Shown here piece after piece: positions 39,334-52,706 of a stretch of DNA of 64,000 nt (positions are counted from its first letter, which is position 1; every line of letters begins with the position of its first letter). The notes beneath the pieces were generated by a model, which saw only the letters and a program-made list of their open reading frames with translations, was not told the origin of the DNA and did not search any database. The DNA is from Pseudoscleropodium purum (lineage: Eukaryota > Streptophyta > Bryopsida > Hypnales > Brachytheciaceae): assembly GCA_963969395.1 (NCBI GenBank), contig OZ017796.1, forward strand, positions 15,254,501-15,318,500. Direction: 5' to 3'. A program made the position numbers and the translations under genes.

Positions 39334-41438
39334 TATAGTCCCCCATTGTAAATAAATAATTAAAATAGTAGGTATACTTCATGCAGAGCTCTAGTTTTTT
39401 ACATTATGTCAAATCAGAACTCCATTACTAGTAAATAATGCTCATCCAAATATCAATTTTGAACTCATAATTGTCTTCAAGTGAAGCACATGCACTACCA
39501 TTTTCTAACTGCAAAGAGAATCACCCATTTCCAAAACATTGTGCACAATTCAGGGCTCATTTATAGGATCCATTCAAAATAACCCTCCAACATTCAAGCC
39601 TCCTACCTTTTAACCTTGGGCTGGTACTTCCCTCACCGCTCCCATGGCTTGGCAGGCTTGGTAAACAATATTATGCGACGTCACCTGATTGAAATTATTT
39701 TATGATTGACCACCTACCCATGAAATATGAAAAATAGTATGAAAAATAGATTGCTAGACATCATAAAAAAAATCAGGCATGCAGAGCAGATACATGTCCA
39801 TTTCAGGCACAGACACACAAATATCATTCTCCATACCCTCCTTGGTGGCACAAGAAATGGGGCTCACTTGGAAGCAGGAAAATGGACACTGCTAAAGTTA
39901 CAATGCTGACCCTGCTGCTGAACCCACTTGGCCATTGACCGATTGCCAACAAGCAAACTGAAAAGGAATAAAAGGTAACTTATCAGTATTTGGTAGAACC
40001 ACCCATTGTTGATCACTTTAGGGATTTCACATATGATCTGGAGCAGTGTAAGGCGATGTAAGGCGATGTAAATTTTCATAACTGGATTATCATAGTTTCA
40101 ACTTTGAGAATTAAAGGAGGAAAAACATGTTTTAAAGTAGAGGCATCCACCAATGCATGACTTTTATTTTTGGCGAAATTTCACCAATCTGTCAGAAATC
40201 TGATCTCTCTAGTTTCATCCCTCCAAAAACTCGCCTCTGAAGTGAGGACAACAGGGGAGACACTGGTCAAAAAACAACAACTAATCCAATGGCCTCCTTT
40301 CTAAGAAAGGGAGTCATTTCAAGACATAAATGTAGACATATCAAACAGAGTTTATTAATTGTTGACCAATATGATAAGCCATGTATGATTCACCTAAATT
40401 TGCATTTTAGAATGACTTTCCTTCCTAAAAAGGGACGCCATTGGATACAAGGATGCCGTTGGATGTCTCTACCTTACATTTTGGTTGAAAATTTATTCTA
40501 ACCTTAATTGTAACTCTTTTCGGCCCTGAGATAGGAGGTTCAGAAATAGTGCATCTAAGGGCTGGTCTGCTTTTTTCATGTATTTTTTTGGACGGGAATA
40601 TTTTTAGCTCATTTTGTAGACTAAGAGAAATTGATGAGGAATCTAACCCAAGTGGTTTAATATTTTTCTAAAGATTTTTGAATTACTTATGAAGTTTCAA
40701 ATGAGTTGGGTCACAGATCCCTATTTGTGACCCTGAGTCTTTTATAAATGGTTCACTTACAATTCTAAATAAAAATGGGGAAAATAAAGAGAATGATTGG
40801 CTCTCGCAATTAATAATGTTTTGTTTTTTCTTGGTTCATTCAATGACTATACTGGTTAATTTTAGAACCAACTCATGTCCATTTCACAGCCATTTATAGG
40901 GTCCATTCTTAATGCCCGCATGGTTTTACAGCCTCCTACCTTACAAGTTTAAAATGAGTCCTGGTTGAGAATGGGTGGCTCTACCACCATCTAGTTGGTG
41001 CCAAGGACAGTAACTTCAGGATATCACTTATATTACAACATGTCATGAAGTTCAGGCCCCCGGGGCCCGGCCCAGGGTGTCTGAAATTAAAGTATCTAGG
41101 TCCTGACCATGCAATTCCATGCCTCCACAGCAGGAAGGAAAAAATATCAATCCTCCGGGGGGGGCCTGAATGCATGCCATTTCCAAGCTTACGAATCAAT
41201 GGAAAAAAAGACCGGACTTCAGTGTCTGTTTGTCTGGAATCATTCTACCTTACTTGGACTGTGGACTTGCATTCCTTCCTACCTCAGTCAGTGATTGTGA
41301 AATAGAATCCAAAGAATGCTGGCTGGAAGGAATTGGCATGGGCCTGGGTGATAAGCTTTTCTGCAATTTCCTAATAAGACACACCATGTCTGAGATACTG
41401 AAAAAAAAAAATGGATTCTTTTGAGGGAAGGATGCAAA
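39334..41438. other. Mixed-composition spacer with repeat fragments
   Basis: No gene supported. 39540-39620 and 40885-40960 share TTTATAGGRTCCATTC and GCCTCCTACCTT. 40630-40780 resembles 54690-54790 (AATCTAACCCAAGTGGTTT / CATCTAACCCAAGTTGTTT). A GC-rich patch at 41055-41165 (GGCCCCCGGGGCCCGG and a G run) stands out from its surroundings. Confidence 0.5.
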
Positions 41439-41672
41439 TTAACCCTATAAGGAGGGGCTGGTCTGTGAAGATATCACCATTTTCTAATACTGTGGGAATC
41501 AATCACTTCAAAAAATGGAAAAGTATTCATTGGAAGTCAAACTACTGTAAAAGAAGATGTTCCTTTTGAACAACAAAACTCTGGGGATGAATAGTTGCAC
41601 TTCTGTCCTATACATGAGAATTCTTTGTCATCCATCAATCGTTTAGTGTCCGCGGCAACGTTACAAGGTTAA
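41439..41672. mobile_element. TTAA-bounded element, family H copy 1
   Basis: TTAA at 41439-41442 and 41669-41672. Matches 61257-61469: CATTGGAAGTCAAACTA versus CATTGGAGGTCAAACTA, and TTTAGTGTCCGCGGCAACG versus CTTAGTGTCTGCAGCAACG near the right end. About 234 bp, non-coding. Confidence 0.8.
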
Positions 41673-41934
41673 CCCCTAAATGCCCAAACTACATTTTTTG
41701 ACAACATAGAAATTTTGGGCAACTCACTATGAATGGATTTTTTTTTTTTTTTTATTTGAAATTTTAAGATGACATGTACCTAAGGAGTAGCTTTAAAGCC
41801 TAACAAATTTTATAACTTTTGAGTACATGATGCACAAGTATTTGGAAGATTAATAGTTGCAGTTTTGATCTGCTTGGAGAGATTTTTGTCATTCATTGGA
41901 CAAAAAAATGTTCTCAACATTGTTTAAGGGTTAA
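41669..41934 (-). mobile_element. TTAA-bounded deleted derivative of family E, inverted
   Basis: Begins TTAACCCCTAAATG and ends with the complement of TTAACCCTTAAAC. The interior (GGGCAACTCACTATG, AAGGAGTAGCTTTAAAGCC) is the reverse of the right part of 38442-39333, with most of the element missing. It shares its TTAA with the neighbours on both sides. Confidence 0.75.
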
Positions 41935-42236
41935 TCCTTGAAGGACACGGCCCCCCATGACTAAAGTAGTCACCAAAATTGCTTCAATTATAGGATCAAT
42001 AAGTGCATTTTTGTTTCTATAGCTAACAATGAAGTCATCCATCGACCACTTTTCAACCTCAAAGACCTTTCAAGGATTAACCTTTGAAGGATATAAACTG
42101 AGGCCAAAAAATAGTCAATGGATGACTTTCTTGTTCATTGCAGAAACAAAAAATGTGCCTATTGGTTCAATAATTGGACTCAAGCAATTCTTGGTAATTA
42201 CCTTGGTTGTAGGGGGCCGTGTCCTTCAAGGGTTAA
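41931..42236. mobile_element. TTAA-bounded foldback MITE, family G
   Basis: 306 bp between TTAA at 41931 and TTAA at 42233. Arms of about 115 nt: the ends share CCTTGAAGGACACGGCCCC, then ATTGCTTSAATTATNG, GTTTCTRNA and GTCATCCATYGAC toward the centre. No coding capacity; open frames across it arise from the palindrome. Confidence 0.85.
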
Positions 42237-45200
42237 TATTACAAGTTTATTACATGTCTTGGAAGACATTGTTTTTTGTGGGTGTATACTTAGGAAGTAT
42301 ATATGTAAATGTGCAAGGATAGAAATTGGCCTTAGAATTCGAAAGTCTAGTAGATGCCCAATGTAGGGGCACCTTTTGCACTACGCACCTACACAATTCA
42401 TACTCGCAAATGTATTCTTCTCTTGAAAGAGACATTTGTATCTCATGAAAGATATTATTCACTATGAATTGTACTACACTGACAATGATATTTAGTGTTA
42501 CTTACACTAATTGATTTTTAAATGCTATAAAATTTTACTATATGAATGTTTTTACCACTAGGTTCTTAGCATTAGGAAAATTTTTATGCCTTGGGAGATC
42601 TACAATTTTTGCACACACACACACCTCTCCCGTAAAATTATAGAGGAAAAAAATTATTTTTTATTTTTTATTTTTCAAAAACTGAAATCTGATGTGGCAC
42701 TATTGGTGCCATGTCAGAACCACATCATATTTGACTATTTTTTGATATATCTTTTCAAAAAAAATATTGTGTATATTTTTGTATTTGCATCACAATGTAC
42801 CAAAAAATGAAAGCTTAACAACCCTCTACAAGGTTCAAATTTTTTGTAATAAGGTCCTCACTTCTTTGAATAGTATTGATAAAAAATAGTTGGTAAAAAT
42901 ATTCATGTAGTGTAAAAATTTAGAGCATTTTAAAATCAATTAGTATCGGCAACACACTATATTGTAACTAGTGTATCCTATGCCATTACTAAAGCCAAAA
43001 TAAAAATTAAGGTAATTTTTTAATTTATTAATTCATAAAAACTTTGAAATTCAATATCTTTTCTTCCATGAGTTAAAAAGCTACAAAACAAAGCCCCTAC
43101 ATCCCTACCTCTTGAGGACTTTTGACGATACCAAAAATGTCACCAAAGAACATACCATCCAAAAAGATCTTACTATAACAAAAACAGAAACAAACTAATT
43201 CTAGGTCTGGATTAGTATCATAAAATTCAACAATGAATCACGAGGGGTGTTATTTCGAGTCTTTTCAACAAAGATAATTTGTACAAAGAGCAAAACTAAA
43301 TATCAATTTTTTTCCAAAAAAAAGATAGAGTAATTTGAATGGTTCATTTTTGGCATCTATTTTAGATATAGTTCTTGTTGGTCTTGACTACTAAGCACAA
43401 TATTCTTTATTTTGTGCAAAGTATGCAAGATTCAAGTCTTTTGCAAGCTTATTCCTATTGCTTTATTACAAGCTTTTAATTTTGTGAACTTTTTAATGTC
43501 AATTTCTCCTATGGACATGACCTTCTAAGTGAATTTTCCGAACACTTCATAATGACAAAATTATATTCAACATCCACTAGTTAACAATAGACAACACAGA
43601 GAACTTTTAAATAATGGTATGACACCTCAAAACATATTTCACTCACTATTCCGTCAAAGACAAGTAGAATCCACATCCAATCCACATTTATTCATATTTT
43701 TTGGATTCCTATACGATTAGTTATTAAAATTTGAAGTTGGAATGAATAGTGTTCAAAAAATGTCTTTGTTTTATTCAATCAATTTTAAATCTTTTGACCT
43801 CTATATCTTATATTGTGTAACCCTGATGATTATTCTTATTAAAGATTTGATTTCATCTTCAATGAATAGAGAAATGTTTTATAAAATTTCTTAGACATAT
43901 ACTTCAAAGTCATGAAAGTGAATCCATCAATTAGAAAGGTTGACTTATAAGATAGTCTTATTTGTTATATGAATATTTTATATATTTTGCAAAATTTCTT
44001 GAAATAATAGGTAGGTTTTTGTGCCATGTCAAATTATTCAAAATGTGAATAAGTGAAGTAAATATATGTGTTCCACTTAGAATAAGGAAATCTAGTATTG
44101 TGTGCATGTGAATTAACGAGACTTGAAATCAAAATAATAAATAACATCACACTTGCTGTATAATATGGGGATACTATCCACTCAAAAAGATTAACCATTC
44201 CCCACTTCAAAAATACCATGCAACCCCTTTCAAAACAAATTTTGAAAAAAAAATCAAATATAGATATGGATACAAATACACATGTAGATATGGATATAGA
44301 TACTAATAATATGATCTCAATTACTATTACAGATATGGATACATATTATATAGAAAGATGTTTTGTTTCTCAAGATTTAAATATATAAAATATAAAGTCT
44401 TATATTGAAGTTTGGGATCTCTTGAGTGACTATCTACTCAACAAGCCCATCCACTTCTATTGATGGATTGATTGGATTCATATGGTCAAGGTCTTTTTTT
44501 AAAAGATGCTTGCATAATTTTATTAGACTTGACCTAAAAGTCATGAAATGGTATTTTTGTTGTTTCTAATTCAATTCTAATTTTAGATTGCATTTGAAGC
44601 CTTATACATTTTGTATTATTTTGGAATGCTTGAAAGGTATGATTTGCATGAAATCTAAACACATTAAGTTATCTTCTTTGTAAATTGAGATTTAGGTTTA
44701 GTTTTTTTAGCAATGTATGTAATAGAATGACTACTCATATTTTCTAATTTTAGAAGGAATAAGACACCCTTCAAAACCAAAGAACATCAAGGATTTATTA
44801 ACAAGGTGTATTGCCCCCAAAATGTATTTCTAGGTTTCTTCTTTGTTTAAAAAAGAGACCCAAAGGATTTTGCACTACTAGATGTCCACATTCATTTGTT
44901 GTTTTGGTCATCTCTAATTTATTTATAATTTTGGCTAGAAAATATCACTATTATTGTCAAATTTTTGGTTCTTGAACATTTTTTTTTTAATAATAGAATT
45001 TCAATATAATTGACTATTATCCCAATAAAGTGAAATTTCCTTTAATCTCTATAGTTTTTTCACTATTGTTTCATCAAAAACGCTCTCAATCTATCATTTT
45101 TAGTACAAGTACTAAATTTTAGAGAAAATATATCTTTAGACACATGAACCATAGGATCTTTTAGTACACTAGTTTGAAAAGATGTGGAAAAAATCTCAAA

Positions 45201-45690
45201 AGTTTCCACATCATAGATTGCAAGATATTAGTATTTGAATTAGCAAAAATTCTTTATTGGGCCCTTTAAAAAATCGGGTAGCTATATTTTAAAAGGTCAC
45301 ATATGTATACAAAATTGTCCAAAATGATAGTTCTTCTTTGAATTCATTTTTCAACCCTTCAAGGCAAGTTGGCTACATGTTCATAAGAATTTTGATTATT
45401 TGGAATTGTACAACATATAGGAAAAAATAGTAAATAAAAGGAAATATAGAATGATATAAAATACCAAATTGTTAAGAATTTAGTTATAGGATTGAAAAAC
45501 GCCAATCCTAATGGTTGTAATGTTGTAATAAACAATCTCCACCCAATGTTTTTAGTTTATTTTTTAAATATTAAAAATTTAGTTAAATAAAGGACTTCAA
45601 AGTTTATCTTAGAGTGGAGATTCCATAAGTATTCACAAACTAAAACTCCTCAAAACTTTCATCTCATTAATCAAAATAGAATGATTTAAA

Positions 45691-45721
<31 letters not shown>

Positions 45722-48700
45722 CATGAAAACCAATTTCAAAAACTGTAGATGCCGAAAAACATCTCATATGCCCAATTTGGGTATTTTTTGCAAAAGTTAC
45801 AGGGCTCCAAAGTTGACAGCCGGTTAGCCCAAATCGGTCCGATTCGTCCATGATCAGTAATATGCTGTTCATTATGACAACTAGGATTTTAATGTTAAAT
45901 TGATTTCAATTTAATATGATAACTATTCTATTCTATTATTGTATTGAGGCATGGTTTGACATGCTTCATTATGATATCGATAAAAAAATGAAAAAAAAAA
46001 TGTTTTCATCTTTTATCTTTAATTTGGTACTAAAATAATTTCAATGAAAGTTTGACTACTACAAAAAAGAATAAAAAATTCATAATTCTATATCTTGTTT
46101 GACACATATTTTTTATGTTTGGATTGAAGTTTATCTATTTTATATTTTTTTTAGTCTATTTTTATCAAAAACATATATATATATATATATATTATCATTC
46201 TAAATAATTGTCCTAAAATTTGTCTTTTATATACTATTATATGGTAGTACCGTTGTCGTATTGCAAATATAAACATTATCTAAAAATATGTATCTTTATA
46301 TTATTTAGGTGAGTTTTGATTATCATAATATAGTAAAGAAGATGACATCATTTGAAGTAATTTCTCGATAATGCCTTCTCACCGCCTTGATAGGCAAACT
46401 ATAAAGAAAAGGTACACTCAAGTACTTCACTAATTTTGATGTTTTTGTTTTGTTTTTTTACTTAAATTATACTATGCCAAACTATAGGGGTTTTTTTTAG
46501 TCTCAAAAATGAAAAATCTCAACTAGAACGTGACTTTGAAGTTTTTTTTTTATCACTATTGCCAAATCAATTTTTATTGCCATTGCATATTTCATTGCCA
46601 CATGTGTGGTTACAAGATGAAGCTGAGCCATCTTGATTAACAAAACAACCTCATGTAAAACAACAATGGCACATGAATCTCCAGTATGACGCTCAGGTGG
46701 TTGTGGTCTTGTTGTAGATTTATTGTGTTGGATTGGACACCCAAGAAATGATGTTCGAAAGATATTTAAAAAGTTTAAATAATAAATAATATTATAACAT
46801 AATAACATAGTTAAGCCTATCAAAGGAAGTCATGGTCACCAACAATAATTAAAAAGACCGATTAGTCTTTTAATTAAGGCCGATCATGGAGATTATGTTA
46901 ATGTTATTACTATTATCAAGTGCATTCTTAAGTTCTTCAAAATGAGGTAATATTCCAATTCTAGTTTTTTATTTCATACTTGAAGTATTTATCTAATATA
47001 ATTTTGTGTATATGAAGTTGTAAGAGGGAAATATACAAATAATTTGCCTTTTAGTAAGTCTAGGGTGATTTATTTTCTATCTAAAAATATAAAAATTTTA
47101 TGGTCAAAATAGATGGCCAATGAATGATAGGGAAGCCACATGATCAAAGTATGGGTTGAAGTCCACTTGACTTATGTGGTTAAGATAGAAGATAAAGTAG
47201 AGAAAAAAGGCATTTAGGACCTTGGAAAGACTGCAAGATTCTAGACTCTAAAGATTGTCTCGATTGTACAAAAATGTTGCCAGCTGTACAATTTGAAGTA
47301 GTCAAAGATAGTGCCACGTCATTTTTGGGAATTAAAAACTTTTTTTTTTCAATTCTTTTGTATTTTCAAATTTTCATTTTTTTAAAATTAAATAATTTTT
47401 TTGACAAATTCACATTCTTTTATTGTTGTAAAAACCGCGTAAAGCAGCCTTCCTTTGGTTTGAAATGCCTTCTAACAAAGGCACTATTTGTTGTCTTTCT
47501 CATTTTGGTTTGCAAAGCTTAAATGTTTAAGGAGTCATAATATGTTGTATTTTGTGAATTTTGAAATGGAATTAAAAAAAATATGTATTATGATGTTTTT
47601 ATTAGAAAGATCTCACTTGCTTAATTTGCAATTGTCATTCAAAAGTTGTTTTAGTTTGAGTGGAGGAGCATTTGTTGTGTTCTATGAGAAGAGCAAAGAC
47701 TTTGACCAACCATAGAAGACAAAAAAATCTTTTGTTTAAAATGTGAATTTGAAAAAATATAAAAAAATTTGTTAACTTTTTGTGAAACTATCAGTCATTC
47801 TGTTTGGAGTTCATATGAGTGAGTTGTGAGTGTTGAAGTGAAGGAGGGTTTGTTGCCTTCAATACTAAAAGTCAAAACTCTAAGTCACCATAGAAGTTGG
47901 ATAGAGTGTTAGAAGGATATGAGATTTGAAGGAATAATAGAAAATTGTGTTAGCTTTTCAAATGCTATCATTCATATCATTTGAACTTGTAAACCTTTGG
48001 TGGCATTAAACTAAAGTTCAAGTAATGGAGTTAAAATTTGGAGGCTTTAAAGACTTGTATGTTGTGGCTTGTGGCTTTCATTTTCTTTGTAAACGTTGTT
48101 GTTGCAAGCAGTGTGGATCCAACCATTATTTAGCCTCAATTTATTTCATGGTTTAAAACTTCCTCTATTTTTACAATGAGGCTAGATTGATAACTAGCAA
48201 TCCTTGAGTTTGAGAGTTTAAGAGTCATTTTCATCAATGATATCTTGTGGCATGCTCTTAATTCTATATGTCTCATATCCTGTGATTTTTTATCCTTATA
48301 TTAATTTGTAAACCAAATTAAAGCCCAAACATTATAGGCCAATGAGGAGCAGTTTCACAACAATGTAGAAAATTCAACCAACAAGATTTCAAATATTACA
48401 CAAATATGTCTACTTGTATTCTTAATCCATTCTTGGTTGCACCCAAGATCCCTATGACTTTCTAACGCAAATTTCTCTCTACCTAACACTGCGTTATATT
48501 TTGTCATTTATTTATTGAATCATCACATGAATTTTAAGGAAACTAAACTTTAGAAAGAATTTGTTTAATATAATGAAATTCTCAAATAAATGCCACATTC
48601 AACACTCAATCATTGGTTGTGTACCTATGAAAACCATGGAAAAAGCCCTAAAATAATTGCTACTAACTTTGACATGAAATTGAAAATTGTTGATTCCAAT

Positions 48701-51700
48701 GGTAAATTGTTATTCTAGTAGTAAGCAAGGAATATTTTAGAAATCAACATTTTACATTATATTTTTGTCTTTGCTATTGGCAACCTTTATTGTAATTTTC
48801 ATTTCTTAAATTCAAAATAGAATGTTTTGAAGTTTTTTATATAGATACTTGTCTTTCTAATAATATAAATAAATCAAATTTAAAAAAAATAATGTTTATT
48901 ATAGCCTACTTTTAGATTGAAGTTTTAAGAAACTTAAATTTTTGCAATACTTAATACCAGAATAGAGCTTTGCATGTAGAATACGATAATTAGGAATTAT
49001 CATATAAATGTCAAACAAAAATTCTAAAACATTGATTTACAAGGACTTATCCAAATGTACAAAGTTTGAAATTGGGTTCTAATGACTTCAACAATTTAAT
49101 ATTTTAGAATTTTGTGTACCTTTGGATTTTATCTTTGAGAAAATTATTGATATGGATTCAAATATGTTATTTGAATCTCAAATTAAGAAAGTTTCAGAGT
49201 TGTAATGTGAAATACTAGCTAGAATTTAGACTAATAGGTTCAATATTTGTTTCTTACAAAGAAAAAATGACTTGAATAGTTTTTTTTGTACAAGTACTTA
49301 ATGGAATAAACTAGTTTTGGATGGTTTTATAACATTTTTACAAGATTTTGTCCCATTTTTCAATAATATAGATTGTGCGAGGTGATTTTTAGGAGCAATT
49401 TTTGTGTATTACTTCTAAGGTTCCAACATTTATTCCTAAGATATGAATGACTATCTTCTATACTGATTTATTATTATTAAAAAATAATTTATTATTTATA
49501 TATAACCAAGGATGAAATGTCAAAATTTTCAATTTTGATGTTATTCAATGCAATGTTGAATTCAAATTTAAGAATTTGAATACTATATTTTCATAAAACA
49601 TGTTTAAATTATACTCATATTTTTTCAAATATCTAAAATAGTTAGTTTTCCATATTGAAGACATTTACAAAATAGGCTTCTTTATGCATTCCACTTTGTT
49701 ATTTGACTTTTTAACAATGAATAATTTATAATTTTATAAAAAATTTAATAAACCAACATCAAAGTATCTATTTTTTTCAAATTCTTCTATGACCATTCTT
49801 TATGCATAATTTTAAAGAGAAAATTATCAAGCCTTGAGTTTTTGGAAATATATTAGTTTGATTATATTCATGAATTTTTGCAATTTTTTGTTCTATTTAT
49901 TTCCCCCAAATAGTCTTTATACATTAGAGGAAAATCACCTACTCTAGAGGGCTATGAATTCCTTAGGGTTTTTATAACCCATTGGAATTTGCGGTAGCTA
50001 TTGCCTGACGTGGCAAGACAATTGCCACATCATCTTTTAAATATTCTTTTTTATCAAAAGAAATAAAAAAATTCTACTTTTTTTTTAATTTTAAGAATTT
50101 TAATTATTTAAAGAAAAAAATTGTAGAGCTTGGCGTTCTTTAACTGTGGGGGGAACTATAGAGAACAAGTCCTAAAATGGCCCTTCTACCTCCCAAAAAC
50201 TCTTCTAATGTTACCGTCTCCACTTGGCACAAAATCCATAGGTTTTTTGCCAAGAACCTTGGATTTTACTTTAGTCTATTTGACATAGAAGATTCGTATT
50301 CTTATTCAACTATAGAAATATTAAGTGTTTTTTAATTGTTGCATTTTGAACATGTATATGGCATGAAAAGTGGGTATACTTGTTTGACAACAACTTATAA
50401 TTGTTGTAATCCATAGCTACCTTTTGATTAAATATACTCATACTTCAAATTCTCTAAACACAAATGGATCTCAAATAAATACCTTCAAGCTAGTGACTAT
50501 TGTTGAGACTCTCTCTTGAATCTACCTCTCTAACAATTGAACTTAGTATATACATGATTTTTTTTCACTTGAAGCAACATCTACTAATACCAAAAATATT
50601 ATGCAAAATATGAGACTTTAGGGCAATACATGGTAAGTTTAACCAACTTTGGACAAAGATTCAATATGAGTAAGTGTGCTTTGTTTACATTGTGCATTTA
50701 ATTAAAATCAAGAGTTTTAAAACCAAGTTTTAAAATATGGTTGCAACAAAAATAAAGATTAAAACTATCCATGAGTAAAATTGAACTATATATCAATTAT
50801 ACAAACAAATTGAGATTGTTAAAATTGATTTATTATGTAGATTTTGAATTTCAAACTTCCCCTTGGAATACAAGTATGACCAACTAACTTCTTAATAATC
50901 CATAAATAGATTCATATTATTTTTATTTGCTTATTTTAACAATTTAGAGAGGAACTATAGATATAGATAGATATGAACTAGAATAATACTTTCCCTAACA
51001 TCCTCCGCTTTGCAAGTAAGAGCTCAAATTAGTAGAGTATCACAATGAGCCTTAGGGGGGGCTCCCTCTTAGAAAATGTGATGGCCTATCAAAACATCCT
51101 ATTTTATGGGGAACTATTTACCTAGTAGAATGGCTTATAATACATGGTATTTTTTAAAATAATGATAAATATTAGTATTTTGGGGTACCTTATTAGTAAG
51201 AAAAATTTTTCATTTGGGTTCTTTAAATATACACTACATTACTTATAAGTAATTTTCTTATGACTAGCTTTGAATTGTTAAAGTCCATAGCAAGCTTGTT
51301 AGAGCTACTTAAAACACATACACAAAAGAAGAAAACATGAAAAGAAAGACAAATACAATGAATCTACAAAAGAATGAATCTAATACTAAATAAAAGCTAG
51401 GTCTACAATTAATAACACATTTTAGAAGTCATAATTTCTCATAAGGTCACTGTATTTTCCCTCTTGTACCTTCTCAGTGGCAATTCAAATAAGTAATTGG
51501 ACCCTAAACTTTGGATATCATACATTGGATACAAAATACTTTATTGCATATGTACACCAAAGTGATGCTGAGTCCATTTGTGAAGTATAGTGTCCAAAAT
51601 AGAAAAGTAGATTCGTCATTCCTATTTATAATTTTAGAGACTCTATAAACTATATCCTATTTTTTTTTTCTAATATCCTTTTTGTATATGTTATTTTATA

Positions 51701-52180
51701 TATATTGTTTATATAATTCTATGGTATTATACATAACCCTATATTACATATATTCATATTTCACAATTTTAAAACACCTTGTAATATATATAATTTGTTT
51801 ATAAATTTTATGTAGAATGAATACATTAAACCCTATATCTTATCGCAAGTAGTTTCTACGTTTTTTTTGACAGTGCCCCCCAAAGCAATGAGCATAAAAT
51901 TATGACCACATGTTGATTCTTTGTGTATGAAATATAATAAATAAACATATCTATAATTTGCATACATAAAAAGTTATAAAAAAAAATTAGTAAACAAATA
52001 TAAACACGTAAAAAAAAAGTTGTGTGTGATTTAATCTACCAATATATAATAGCTTATAATTACGAGTAGTCTAGGTACAATAGAAGTTAGAGTTCACCAT
52101 CTAATAGAAGAAAGTAAATTTGATGTCACTTTGATCTAAGTATGACTTTCAAAACAAACTCTTAATGTGTCTGAAATGAC
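42237..52180. other. AT-rich gene-free spacer (9.9 kb)
   Basis: No gene supported. It contains family E copy 3, TA microsatellites (about 45692-45722 and 46172-46192), a degenerate GATATG run (44256-44345), a repeat fragment at 42988-43150, an inverted copy of the 29.6/31.8-kb repeat at about 47800-48320, and a very diverged relative of MITE family A at about 49960-50210 ending CTCTTCTAATG. 48350-49950 and 50220-52150 show nothing I can name. Confidence 0.5.
45055..45745 (+). mobile_element. Family E copy 3, truncated
   Basis: Same order of blocks as 2096-3031 (TTTCATCAAAAACGC, CATAGGATCTTTTAGTACAC, GATTGCAAGATATTAG, CAATCCTAATGG). It breaks down just after a TA microsatellite of about 15 repeats, which probably expanded inside it. 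The right end is absent. Confidence 0.7.
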
Positions 52181-52184
52181 CCTA

Positions 52185-52376
52185 AACTACCCTGGGTGAT
52201 GGAGCAAGTGGTAGGGGTCTTGGGGTGCATCTACAAGGTTCTTGGTTCAATCCCTTGTGCTGACGTTGCTTGCACAGGTCTTGTTCATGTCCCTCTTCTT
52301 GTATTTTGACGGGGTGCCTATAGCGTGTAATTCCACTTAATTACTAGTTGCTATGGATGAGTCGTGTCAGTCCTCC
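52185..52376 (+). mobile_element. tRNA-derived SINE relic
   Basis: TGATGGAGCAAGTGGTAGGGG fits a tRNA-like A box, and GGTTCAATCCC at about 52241-52251 is a textbook B box about 35 nt downstream, the layout of an internal RNA polymerase III promoter. The rest does not fold as a tRNA. The body runs on into non-tRNA sequence and abuts MITE family A copy 3 at 52377. A tRNA pseudogene is the alternative. Confidence 0.5.
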
Positions 52377-52644
52377 CATTAGAAGAGTTTGGGAGGGTCT
52401 AAAAGCCTATTTTGGGCCTATTCCCTCGCAGTTGTTTCCTGCAATGAGGGGAATGGCCCGTTGTCAGAATTTTCTTTTTTAGAAAAAAAAAATAGTCTCC
52501 AAATGCAAAAATAAAATAATTTTTTTTTTGGTCAATGACATGGCAGGGTCTCGGCCATGTCGAACTGTTGTGCCAAACCTGTTCCCTACATTCGCAGGCT
52601 CTGATAACTTGCAAGCATCCAAAGGCCCCAAAAATCTTCTAATG
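52377..52644 (+). mobile_element. MITE family A, copy 3
   Basis: CATTAGAAGAGTTTGGGAGG start and CCCCAAAAATCTTCTAATG end, same orientation and interior blocks as 28613-28914 (TTCCCTCGCAG, GGGGAATGGCCCG, GTCTCGGCCATGTC, CGCAGGCTCTGATAAC). No ORF. Confidence 0.85.
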
Positions 52645-52706
52645 CTACAACCCTTGAAGGTTGTATGTCATAAAAAAACAAAAACAAAACCTCTTAATGA
52701 ATATTC

